This document shows, piece by piece, positions 1-6,459 of a stretch of DNA of 22,787 bases. This DNA is from CAZWDL01 sp964632995 (GTDB taxonomy: Bacteria; Bacteroidota; Bacteroidia; Chitinophagales; Saprospiraceae): contig CAZWDL010000116.1 in assembly GCA_964632995.1 (NCBI GenBank), positions 1 to 22,787 on the forward strand, in the 5' to 3' direction. Numbering within the stretch: position 1 is the stretch's first letter; each line of letters begins with the position of its first letter. Under the pieces are notes generated by a model, which saw nothing but the letters and a program-made list of their open reading frames with translations, made no database searches and was not told where the DNA came from. A program made the translations under genes and the position numbers.

Positions 1-297
1 AAAACCTTCTGGCTTCTCGCAGCGCTCTTTTTCCAGGTTGCGAAAGCGCTGCGGGGAGCGCTCCAGCAGCGGCGGCAGCTGGCGTTCCAGCCGGCGCGTA
101 CGCAGCAGCAGACGTCCGCCTGACCATAGGTGCAGGATCGCCAGAATGCCACCAGATAGCCCCAGCCCCTGCCGGAAGCCTCCCGCGAAACGCAGGAACA
201 GCCAGGCGCCGAGCGCCATGGTCAGGATGCCGAAAAGTATCCACAGAGCGGCGGCCCATTGTTCGGATTGGAGGTAGTCAAGCAGGCGTTGTTTCAT
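1..297 (-). CDS. Membrane protein, N-terminal part only (runs off the window)
   Basis: The frame opens with ATG (complement of 295-297) and stays open for 99 codons to the window edge, so only the N-terminus is visible. It begins MKQRLLDYLQSEQW. Two hydrophobic segments follow at about residues 15-36 and 43-62, then a basic, Arg/Leu-rich stretch (about 65-85) that is probably cytoplasmic. I recognise no domain, and the short hydrophobic hairpin with a charged tail does not identify a family. The plus-strand frame over the same bases has a low-complexity Arg/Ser composition typical of an antisense shadow, which is why I prefer the minus strand. The upstream bases (298-320) show no Shine-Dalgarno sequence, normal for Bacteroidota. 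Confidence 0.6.
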   Translation of the reverse strand, partial: MKQRLLDYLQSEQWAAALWILFGILTMALGAWLFLRFAGGFRQGLGLSGGILAILHLWSGGRLLLRTRRLERQLPPLLERSPQRFRNLEKERCEKPEGF

Positions 298-440
298 GGA
301 ATTGAATAGTATTTGGTTGTTTGCAACTGCGGGGAACTCCGTGTCGGGAATAGATTTTGCTTGGTGAAAAGTTTAACAAAGCACAACCTGCCCTTGTTTT
401 TTTGTGACAAATAGATTAAATTTTAACCGGCTGAGCGCAC

Positions 441-456
441 TCTGCCGCAAGGCAGA
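441..456 (+). promoter_or_regulatory. Small hairpin with GCAA tetraloop in the leader of the zinc-ribbon gene
   Basis: TCTGCC (441-446) pairs perfectly with GGCAGA (451-456) around the loop GCAA (447-450), a GNRA tetraloop on the plus strand. It lies about 75 bases upstream of the start at 531. It could be a 5' leader element. No T-run follows, so it is not a typical terminator. Confidence 0.3.
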
Positions 457-530
457 AGGTTTAGTCAGCACCCAGCACTGTGTTTCCCTGCATTGGACAT
501 TCATACTTTAAACATCTTTTTAATCCTTCG

Positions 531-893
531 ATGATGAATCGAAAATGTCAGGAGTGCGGCGAGGCCTTTGTCGGCCGGGCGGATAAGAAGTATTGCTCCG
601 TACAGTGCCGTAGCAGTTACAATAATCGTCTCAACAGCGATGCGAGCAATTTCATGCGCAATGTCAATAATATTTTGCGCAAAAACCGGCGTATTCTCGC
701 TCAATTCAACCCATGCGGTAAGGCCATGGTGCATCGCGGCAAACTCATCGAACGCGGCTTTCGCTTCGGCTATTTCACAAACGAATATGTCACCCGGTCG
801 GGCAACGTCTACCGCTTTTGTTACGACCAGGGCTATCTGGAAATCGAAGAAGGAATGCTGGCCCTGGTAGTGCGCAAAGCCCATGTGGATTGA
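531..893 (+). CDS. Small zinc-ribbon-like protein conserved in Bacteroidota
   Basis: The protein starts MMNRKCQECGEAF. Four cysteines form CxxC-x12-CxxxC within the first 25 residues, followed by a YNN motif and a conserved-looking segment beginning NFMRNVNNILRKNRRIL. I recognise this arrangement from uncharacterised Bacteroidota proteins of about 115-120 residues, and the length fits. The cysteines suggest one bound zinc ion. The C-terminal half, with motifs FxYFTN and FCYxxGY, looks like a small beta-rich domain. A longer GTG-started frame from 480 adds an N-terminus unlike the family, so I chose the ATG pair at 531/534. Function is unknown. It stands alone on the plus strand and converges with the oxidoreductase at 965. 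Confidence 0.85.
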   Translation: MMNRKCQECGEAFVGRADKKYCSVQCRSSYNNRLNSDASNFMRNVNNILRKNRRILAQFNPCGKAMVHRGKLIERGFRFGYFTNEYVTRSGNVYRFCYDQGYLEIEEGMLALVVRKAHVD

Positions 894-958
894 GTGTGTC
901 CGGGTTAAGTTTCTAAAGCAATCGCGCCGCCAGTCGTGAAGTCTTAACTTTTACACTC
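892..958. terminator. Possible convergent-gene terminator stem
   Basis: Between two convergent genes, GAGTGT (892-897) and GTTAAG (904-909) can pair with ACACTC (953-958) and CTTAAC (943-948), giving a two-part stem with an internal loop. There is no strong T-run, so this is a weak call. Confidence 0.3.
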
Positions 959-964
959 CTGAAT

Positions 965-1576
965 CTATCGTTTCAGTATCTTAAACGCGATATCCCTTCC
1001 CATGCCCTGGAAGATAGTCAGGTTGATCCAGGCGTAGGCCAGGTGTTCAAGAGCCTGCACGCGATCCTCGCCGCCGAAGTCGTAGCACTCTGCAAAGCCG
1101 GCCGCTTTGGAGAGCAGCTGGGCGGTTTCCTTGGCGCGTGGGCTGTCACCTGCGACGAACATATCGGCCGCTGTATCTCCGTAACGGGGGTTCTGCATAT
1201 TTTCAAATCCCGTCGTGTTGAAGCATTTGGCCAGTTCGGCGCGGGTTAGGTCCCGAAAGGCGTGAAAGGCAGTAGGATAGGGGGCGGGAGCTTTGGTGAC
1301 GGCGTTGGTCGCATCGATGAGCACCTTGCCGCTCAGGTCACCGAGTTGGTCGGCAATAGCTACTGCGGCGTGGGCGGGAGTGGCGACGAGGACGACCTCA
1401 GCCGCCTGCGCCGCCTCGGCAATGGTGGCGGCGTCGATGAGCCGGTGTTCGAGAAGCCGCAACACCCGGGCATCTTCCGGATTGCGGGCGCCGATGATGA
1501 TTTCGTTCCCCTTGTCGGCCCAGTTGCGCGCCAGTGCGCCACCGACATTGCCGTGTCCAATGATAGCGATTTTCAT
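965..1576 (-). CDS. NADP-binding oxidoreductase, F420-dependent NADP reductase-like
   Basis: The 203-residue protein opens with a Rossmann nucleotide-binding turn (IIGHGNVGGALA, GxGxxG type), followed by GARNP, the usual site of NADP phosphate recognition. A second conserved stretch, VLVATPAHA, ends the second half of the fold, and VLIDATNAV matches the family pattern V(I/L)DxTNP. Length and motif order match the NADPH-dependent F420 reductase / coenzyme F420-dependent oxidoreductase family (PF03807). In Bacteroidota, which do not generally make F420, such proteins are usually NAD(P)H reductases of unknown substrate, so I do not name one. The start MKIAIIG is the standard one for the family. 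The gene is apparently monocistronic and converges with the zinc-ribbon gene. Confidence 0.85.
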   Translation of the reverse strand: MKIAIIGHGNVGGALARNWADKGNEIIIGARNPEDARVLRLLEHRLIDAATIAEAAQAAEVVLVATPAHAAVAIADQLGDLSGKVLIDATNAVTKAPAPYPTAFHAFRDLTRAELAKCFNTTGFENMQNPRYGDTAADMFVAGDSPRAKETAQLLSKAAGFAECYDFGGEDRVQALEHLAYAWINLTIFQGMGRDIAFKILKR

Positions 1577-1667
1577 AACTTTGGTTCAGGTTTTGTTTTG
1601 CACTGACGAATGATGAAGCAGCGTGCCCCCTCTAATCTACGAATAAATGGAAGCGCTTCCACTCTTT

Positions 1668-2033
1668 TTACGTTTCCTGTGGTCGGTAAAAAAACTCTTC
1701 CCGCACGATTTTGCCGTCTTCCACTTCGTACACGGCGATTTCATCCATTGTCGTGCGTTCACCCGTTTCCTCCGGTGTCACATCCATGGTATAGCGTAAA
1801 GCGAAGTGGTGGACGCTGATGATGGGCGCCGATACATTGATAGCGTGCAACTCGTGCTTGTCATTGAACCATTTGGCTTTCCCCCGAATGGCTTCGATAC
1901 CTTCCGCTTTTTCTGGCTCGCCATAAGGTTCTATGCTGACGATATCCTCGCTGTAATAAGTGTTGATAGCCTCCATGAATTTTCCTTGTCGGACCAGAGC
2001 GGTCAGCCCTTCTGCTACATCTTTAATTTTCAT
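1668..2033 (-). CDS. SnoaL-like / NTF2-fold protein
   Basis: From the ATG at 2033 the product is 121 residues (MKIKDVAEGLTALVRQGKF...). The pattern is that of the SnoaL/NTF2 fold: an N-terminal helix pair with FMEAINTYYSEDIVSIEP, then a motif IEAIRGKAKWF, then beta strands ending in FFYRPQ. Family members are 110-140 residues, so this start gives a full-length domain. A longer frame reaches upstream to 2141 but adds residues unlike the fold, and intermediate ATG 2072 adds a 13-residue tail; I judge 2033 best. SnoaL-like proteins include isomerases, dehydratases and stress or steroid-binding proteins, and nothing here identifies the ligand. It diverges from the DoxX gene at 2357. Confidence 0.85.
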   Translation of the reverse strand: MKIKDVAEGLTALVRQGKFMEAINTYYSEDIVSIEPYGEPEKAEGIEAIRGKAKWFNDKHELHAINVSAPIISVHHFALRYTMDVTPEETGERTTMDEIAVYEVEDGKIVREEFFYRPQET

Positions 2034-2313
2034 GCCTGTCGGTTTTAATAAGTAAGTATTGCTTTTATGCATATAGTCAATAATCGATTCAGGTTCAATA
2101 AGAGGGCCGGAACTGCGAATTATCCTCACAAAAGGTGACAAATCGCATTGCTGAAACCCCGGGAGAGGATTAGCTTTTCAGCCGGTCCGGTTATTGATCT
2201 TTTTTTGTAAGTGTAAGAAAGTACGGGGCCGTCCTTTTGATTACAGTGGGAAAACGAAAAATCGGGTTAATTTGTGATTTTCGGAATAAAAGGGAGTTTA
2301 GGGCTGTTTTTAG

Positions 2314-2321
2314 TACTTTTG
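2314..2321 (+). promoter_or_regulatory. Possible -7 element (TAnnTTTG) before DoxX
   Basis: TACTTTTG at 2314-2321 matches the Bacteroidota -7 consensus TAnnTTTG in all six fixed positions and lies 36 bases before the DoxX start. No TTTG is found 19 bases upstream, so only half of the promoter is seen. Confidence 0.3.
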
Positions 2322-2356
2322 TTTTGGCTAAATAGTGATCATTAAAATAAAGCATC

Positions 2357-2905
2357 ATGAAGGCAAAAAGCATTGATTATTCGTCCGGCCAGTTGATATC
2401 GCTGGTGATTCTCCGGATGCTCATCGGCTGGCACTTTCTCTATGAAGGCGTTGTCAAGCTGTGGAATCCGAGCTGGTCGGCCCGTGGCTATCTGCTGGAT
2501 TCGGAAGGTCCGGCTGCCGGTTTATTTTACTCTATGGCCAACAATCCGGATGTAATGAATGTCGTCGATATGCTCAATGTTTGGGGACTTGTGTTGATCG
2601 GTTTGGGTTTACTGCTCGGGGCGCTTTCGCGTTGGGCGGCGATAGGAGGTATCGTCCTGTTGGCGTTTTACTACCTCTCCCATCCGCCGCTGGTCGGCGT
2701 CGAGTATGCCCTGCCCAGTGAGGGGAGCTATCTGCTCGTCAATAAGAACCTTATCGAGCTCTTTGGACTGGCGGTTATCGTGGCTTTTCCTACGAGCAAG
2801 ATCATCGGCCTGGACCGGCTGATCGCCAAGGCCATGAACCGGGAGGTGCCGGAAGAAGCAGCGGCCAAAACGGAATCTACCGAAAGAGAAAAGGTATCCG
2901 CTTAA
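2357..2905 (+). CDS. DoxX family membrane protein
   Basis: The 182-residue protein has four hydrophobic segments (about residues 11-30, 73-92, 94-112 and 132-147) and the DoxX signature near the N-terminus: LRMLIGWHFLYEGVVKLWNPSW. The region between the first and second membrane segments contains SARGYLL and is extracytoplasmic in related proteins. The C-terminal 30 residues are charged (EEAAAKTEST), as in many Bacteroidota members. DoxX proteins are inner-membrane proteins of redox-related but mostly unknown function. The stop is followed 9 bases later by the start of the Gfo/Idh/MocA gene, so the two are almost certainly co-transcribed and perhaps translationally coupled. This DoxX plus secreted Gfo/Idh/MocA arrangement is one I know from Bacteroidota genomes and suggests membrane-linked oxidation of a sugar or polyol. 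Confidence 0.9.
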   Translation: MKAKSIDYSSGQLISLVILRMLIGWHFLYEGVVKLWNPSWSARGYLLDSEGPAAGLFYSMANNPDVMNVVDMLNVWGLVLIGLGLLLGALSRWAAIGGIVLLAFYYLSHPPLVGVEYALPSEGSYLLVNKNLIELFGLAVIVAFPTSKIIGLDRLIAKAMNREVPEEAAAKTESTEREKVSA

Positions 2906-2914
2906 TTTAAATAA

Positions 2915-4567
2915 ATGTCAACAATGGAAAATAACAAAGATAAAAAGCAACCCGAAGGAGGACAACAGATCAACCGGCGGGACATCATCCGCGGCCTGGC
3001 CGCGCTGCCCGTGCTAGGTGTTTTTTTCCTGGGTGCATCGGCAAAGAAAAGCTCCGACGAATCGCTCAAGCAAAGAATCCTGGAAGAACTCAATGTCGAA
3101 GCTACACCACCGCCACCCAGCGGCTCTATGGCCGGCGATCCGATTCGCCTCGGGATCATCGGGTTTGGTATTCGCGGCGAGCAGCTCATGCGCGCCCTGG
3201 GCTTCGCTTCCAAGGAGTGGAAGGAACGGATGAAAAAATCCGCCCTGGAAAACCCGAAGGATTCCCGACTGCAGGACTTCCTGTCTCAGGAAAACTTAAA
3301 TGTGCGTATCACCGGCGTCTGCGATGTTTTTGACGTTCACGCCGAACAGGCTATCGAAGCGGGCACGATAGACGGCAACAAGCCGAAGCGCTATCGCCAC
3401 TACCAGGAAATGCTGGAAAGCCCGGATATCGACGCCGTCGTCATTGCAACGCCCGATCACTGGCATGCGCCAATGGCCATCGCCGCCGCTCAGGCCGGCA
3501 AGCACGTCTACGTAGAGAAGTGTATGACCCACAAATTTGATGAAACCTTCGAGCTCTACGATGTCGTTAAAAACTCCAATATCAAATTCCAGGTTGGTCA
3601 TCAACACCGGCAGACACAGAGCTTCCTGACCGCACAGGACATCATCAAGAAGAACGTGCTCGGTCATATCTCGCTGGTAGAAACCAATACCAACCGCAAT
3701 AGCGACAACGGCGCCTGGCAGTACCCGATCCACGAGAAAGCGAACCAGCAAACGATCGACTGGCAGCAGTTCATCGGCAATGCGCCGCAGATTCCGTTCA
3801 ATAAAGAACACTTTTTTCGCTGGCGCAAATGGTGGGCTTACGGTACCGGCCTGGCCAGTGACCTGCTGACGCACGACTACGATCGCATCAACTGCGTGCT
3901 CAACATGGGCATTCCTAAAACAGTCATGGCTTCCGGCGGAATCTATACCCATCGCGACGGCCGCACCGTACCGGATGTATTCCAGGTTAATATGGAATTC
4001 CCCGATTTTATCTCGGGCACCAGCCAGGAACCGGGTAAGGAGAAGGGGATGACCTTTGTCTACAGCGCTACCCTGGGCAACCAGTACAGCCGCCCGACCC
4101 TGCTGATGGGGCACGATGCAACTATGGAACTGGGCAATGCCCTCTTCGTCTATCCCGACGCTCGCTCTACGCGCTACCAGGAGATGCTGAACAAAGGCAC
4201 CATACAGCCCGGCACCCCCATGTACGCTTACGATCCGGCGGCCTCGGGCGTCGACGCAGTGACCAGCGCCACGGCCAAGTACTTCGCCGATAAGGGACTG
4301 CTGTATACCTACCGCGACGGCAAGCGCGTCGATTCCACCTCCCTGCACATGCGCGAATGGCTGAGTACGATCCGCCACGGCGGCACACCGAGCTGTGGCA
4401 TCGAACCGGGCTTCGAAGAAGCGATCTCCGCCCTGATGGCCTGTGCTTCCTACCGCCTCGGCAAACGCATTGGCTGGGATCATGAAAAACGCGAACTGGT
4501 CAACGTCAGCGATGACGAATTGCTCGAAATCGGTATGATGACCGACAAGAAAATGGCCATGATGTAA
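2915..4567 (+). CDS. Gfo/Idh/MocA family oxidoreductase with Tat-like signal
   Basis: A 550-residue protein. Residues 20-42 (N-R-R-D-I-I-R then a hydrophobic run) form a Tat-type signal lacking the usual S/T before RR, so export is likely via Tat. The Rossmann turn is at 80-88 (GIIGFGIRG). TPDHWHAP at 179-186 is a family hallmark. The catalytic-lysine motif, normally EKP, reads E201-K202-C203 here: the lysine is kept and proline is replaced by cysteine. A long C-terminal alpha/beta domain follows (GTGLASDLLTHDYDRINCV), typical of the secreted Bacteroidota subgroup. These enzymes usually carry tightly bound NAD(P) and oxidise or epimerise sugars; the substrate cannot be read from sequence. It is the second gene of the DoxX operon and is followed by a strong hairpin. 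Confidence 0.92.
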   Translation: MSTMENNKDKKQPEGGQQINRRDIIRGLAALPVLGVFFLGASAKKSSDESLKQRILEELNVEATPPPPSGSMAGDPIRLGIIGFGIRGEQLMRALGFASKEWKERMKKSALENPKDSRLQDFLSQENLNVRITGVCDVFDVHAEQAIEAGTIDGNKPKRYRHYQEMLESPDIDAVVIATPDHWHAPMAIAAAQAGKHVYVEKCMTHKFDETFELYDVVKNSNIKFQVGHQHRQTQSFLTAQDIIKKNVLGHISLVETNTNRNSDNGAWQYPIHEKANQQTIDWQQFIGNAPQIPFNKEHFFRWRKWWAYGTGLASDLLTHDYDRINCVLNMGIPKTVMASGGIYTHRDGRTVPDVFQVNMEFPDFISGTSQEPGKEKGMTFVYSATLGNQYSRPTLLMGHDATMELGNALFVYPDARSTRYQEMLNKGTIQPGTPMYAYDPAASGVDAVTSATAKYFADKGLLYTYRDGKRVDSTSLHMREWLSTIRHGGTPSCGIEPGFEEAISALMACASYRLGKRIGWDHEKRELVNVSDDELLEIGMMTDKKMAMM

Positions 4568-4574
4568 AGTGAAT

Positions 4575-4650
4575 AAAAATGGGTTTTTATCCAGTTTGGG
4601 AGAATATTTAGCAACCGCGCTTTCCCCAAGCTGGGTAAATATCCATTTTT
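4575..4650 (+). terminator. Long 26-pair hairpin after the DoxX-Gfo operon
   Basis: Arms at 4575-4600 and 4625-4650 match at 22 of 26 positions as an inverted repeat. Three of the four differences become G-U wobbles in a plus-strand RNA and only one (U-U) is a mismatch, so 25 of 26 positions can pair. On the minus strand the same differences would be A-C clashes. The stem starts 8 bases after the stop of the Gfo/Idh/MocA gene and is followed by ATTTTAATTTT. It most likely ends or protects the operon mRNA. Confidence 0.6.
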
Positions 4651-4656
4651 AATTTT

Positions 4657-4851
4657 GAAGTGATTCAGACTTTTTTCGCTGGCTTATCAAAAACGCCTTT
4701 TCGCTCCATCTTGGGCTTCTTTTTCGTTACGTAGCGCTGCTGTGCGCCTCAAAAGAAGCCCAAAATGGAACGAAAATTCTGTTTTCCTTGCTCCGCCGAA
4801 GCGGCTATGCGAAGGCGCAGCCGGCTGCAGCATAAAAGTCTAAACCACTTC
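4657..4851. repeat. Imperfect palindromic element (~195 bp), possible MITE-like or structured-RNA repeat
   Basis: The outer arms (4657-4674 and 4834-4851) match at 16 of 18 positions and the inner arms (4698-4723 and 4751-4776) at 24 of 26. All four differences are transitions that give G-U pairs in a minus-strand RNA. Between the inner arms AGCGC faces GCGCC. The right half adds CCGC-CGAA-GCGG (4793-4804), which on the minus strand is a C(UUCG)G tetraloop, and a perfect 12 bp palindrome at 4817-4828. No transposase is seen. A second reading is that the arms are decayed copies of one coding-like unit: both inner arms encode KKPKMERK, and both outer arms KSLNHF, differing only at third codon positions. 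Confidence 0.6.
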
Positions 4852-4870
4852 TTTTTAAAAAACCTTTTGA

Positions 4871-5254
4871 ATGAGAATAAGCTTATCTGCTCTGGTCTTA
4901 TTAGGAATATGGCTGTTTGTATCTAACTGTGAAAGTGAAAAGACAGTGGATCCGGGAGCTAAAATTAAGTTCGACACCGATGTGCTCAACGCTCGGGGGC
5001 TACAGGGACCTCCCGACGGGCTGCGCGCCTTATCCTATGAATTTTGTGTCCCAAAAGACGAGGTCAAGCTGGAACAAGTGAAAAGAATAGATCCAAGCAT
5101 TCGGTTCCAGGGTGGATCACCCGGCCGTATCGGATGTACGGAAGAAGAGGTGCTGGCTATCGGCAATACGCACCAGGACAACTTTAAGGAAATACTTCTG
5201 GAAATCGCCCGCCTCGAGTACATCGAAGAAATCCGGGAAGTACATTTTGAATAA
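4871..5254 (+). CDS. Small putative lipoprotein, unknown function
   Basis: The 127-residue product starts with a short basic end and a hydrophobic stretch (SALVLLGIWLFVSNC), with C20 in lipobox-like position (VSNC), so it is probably a lipoprotein. This lipobox is not the best form. The mature part is acidic and includes two further cysteines in a pattern FCVPKDEV...RIGCTEEEV, which could form a disulfide in the periplasm, and a C-terminal helix (NFKEILLEIARLEYIEEIREV). I do not recognise the family. It lies just downstream of the palindromic element and converges with the CotH-like gene at 5318. AACC/GGTT at 5254-5271 followed by T's is too weak to call a terminator. Confidence 0.65.
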   Translation: MRISLSALVLLGIWLFVSNCESEKTVDPGAKIKFDTDVLNARGLQGPPDGLRALSYEFCVPKDEVKLEQVKRIDPSIRFQGGSPGRIGCTEEEVLAIGNTHQDNFKEILLEIARLEYIEEIREVHFE

Positions 5255-5317
5255 ACCGAAAGCGAAAGGTTTTTCCAGGAGGGGGTAAAGCTTCCGTATG
5301 GCGATCTCCTGCTTGTG

Positions 5318-6322
5318 CTATTTCTTCTCCACAATAGTTCCGTTCTCAAGCTGTTCGTAAAAAGCTTCGATATACTTCTTGATGTACCGTCGTGATGACT
5401 TGCTCAGCAACTGGAAGGAGTCGATGGTATCCATAATGGCTTTCCGTTTAGACTGGAAATGGGCAATGGTTTCCTCCAATTCTTTATCTGATTCGGCCAT
5501 ACCCAGAAAAATCCGCTGGCGGACATTGCTGATGCCCTTGGTTTGATCGGGTCTGGCATAGCTGGCGTTGACCAGCCCCGAAAAGTCGAAATCATACGGA
5601 GCACCGTAAAATTTGCCGGTTTCTTCATCCTTTAATAGTTTGAGGTTGCGGAGCATGGCCAGCGACCAGTCGGAGTTGCCGATCATGTATTGGAAAAGAG
5701 AAAGAATACGAAGATTGTCTTTCTTAAAGCTGCTTTCAGGCTGGGAATAACAATCTTCACAAAGCTCGGCATCCAGCCGCGCCGCCAGTTCTTTTTTATC
5801 TTCCAGAAGGATGCCGAAACGCTTTTTCCGGATTCTGTTTTCACGGTCAATGTATTTAATCTGTAGCAGTTGGGTGCGGTAATAAACGGGCGAAACGACC
5901 TCGTACAGCTGGTAAGCCAGGTATTCTCTCAACAGGTTTTCACGGCTTCCTTTTTCATCGCTACAGTGGGTCACCAGTTTTAGCTCATCGTGCTTCTTGT
6001 AATTCCGGGCCTTCAGGTCACTTTTATTAAAATTAATCTTGACCGGAGGAAAGGTGCATACCCGTCGGCGAAAACGACCGCGCGGGCGGATTTTCATCTC
6101 CCAGGTCTGTTCGTTTCCTTCAGCATCTTCAAAGGTGATGGTTGCCGGTTGGTAATTTTCCGTTTTAATATTTGCCTCCAGCTGCTTAATATCTGTTTCC
6201 AGCTCCACTTTAAGCACTTCCTGGTGATCATGCATAGCTTCGAAAATGCTTTTCGGCTCAGTGCTGTCCGGGGGGGAGAAAAGGATGAAACTGATTAACA
6301 AGGGGATCAGGGTATTCATCAT
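5318..6322 (-). CDS. Secreted CotH-like kinase-fold protein (copy A)
   Basis: A 334-residue protein with an N-terminal signal-like segment (MMNTLIPLLISFILFS). It is clearly homologous to the neighbouring gene at 6460-7503. The motif order resembles the CotH kinase family (PF08757): RGRFRRR near residue 81 followed by PPVKINF and LKLVTHC, then LLREYLAYQL (130-139), YYRTQLLQIKY, and FGILLEDKKELA (169-180). MIGNSDWS (213-220) and PYDFDFSG (242-249) would correspond to the catalytic loop and metal-binding aspartates of the kinase fold. A conserved CEDC (188-191) is shared by both copies and not typical of CotH. The CotH assignment is my inference from pattern; enzyme activity and substrate (secreted protein or glycan) are unknown. 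The start could be either of two adjacent ATGs (6322 or 6319). Confidence 0.75.
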   Translation of the reverse strand: MMNTLIPLLISFILFSPPDSTEPKSIFEAMHDHQEVLKVELETDIKQLEANIKTENYQPATITFEDAEGNEQTWEMKIRPRGRFRRRVCTFPPVKINFNKSDLKARNYKKHDELKLVTHCSDEKGSRENLLREYLAYQLYEVVSPVYYRTQLLQIKYIDRENRIRKKRFGILLEDKKELAARLDAELCEDCYSQPESSFKKDNLRILSLFQYMIGNSDWSLAMLRNLKLLKDEETGKFYGAPYDFDFSGLVNASYARPDQTKGISNVRQRIFLGMAESDKELEETIAHFQSKRKAIMDTIDSFQLLSKSSRRYIKKYIEAFYEQLENGTIVEKK

Positions 6323-6361
6323 AGCGGTTTAATTTTTTAACGGGGATAGTCTCTTAATCAG

Positions 6362-6392
6362 TAAAATTACAAGATGCAATTTTTCCCTCAAT
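6362..6392 (-). promoter_or_regulatory. Candidate promoter for CotH-like copy A
   Basis: On the minus strand ATTG (6389-6392) is followed by a 19-base spacer and TAATTTTA (6362-6369). That is 3 of 4 positions of the -33 TTTG and 5 of 6 fixed positions of the -7 TAnnTTTG, at the consensus spacing. The element ends 40 bases before the start at 6322. Confidence 0.35.
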
Positions 6393-6459
6393 TCCTTCAA
6401 ACAAGATCGCTTGAGAATTTGGGAAAAGTCGGGGAAGAGTTAAAAGCCCGAAAGCTGAT

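Noticed and set aside
38..277. Plus-strand 79-codon frame at the left edge
   Set aside because: Low-complexity Arg/Ser composition, and antisense to the membrane-protein frame that begins at 297 on the minus strand.
480..530. Longer GTG-started form of the zinc-ribbon gene
   Set aside because: The added N-terminus does not resemble the family, and ATG codons at 531/534 give the expected protein.
3296..4483. Minus-strand 395-codon open frame
   Set aside because: Lies wholly antisense to the Gfo/Idh/MocA gene, has no domain I recognise, and is explained by high GC codon use on the other strand.
4665..4709. Minus-strand 14-codon frame beginning MERKGVFDK
   Set aside because: Too short, without promoter or downstream gene; reported instead as part of the palindromic element.
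5253..5274. Terminator after the small lipoprotein
   Set aside because: A five-pair AAACC/GGTTT stem with a 10-base loop overlapping the stop codon is too weak.
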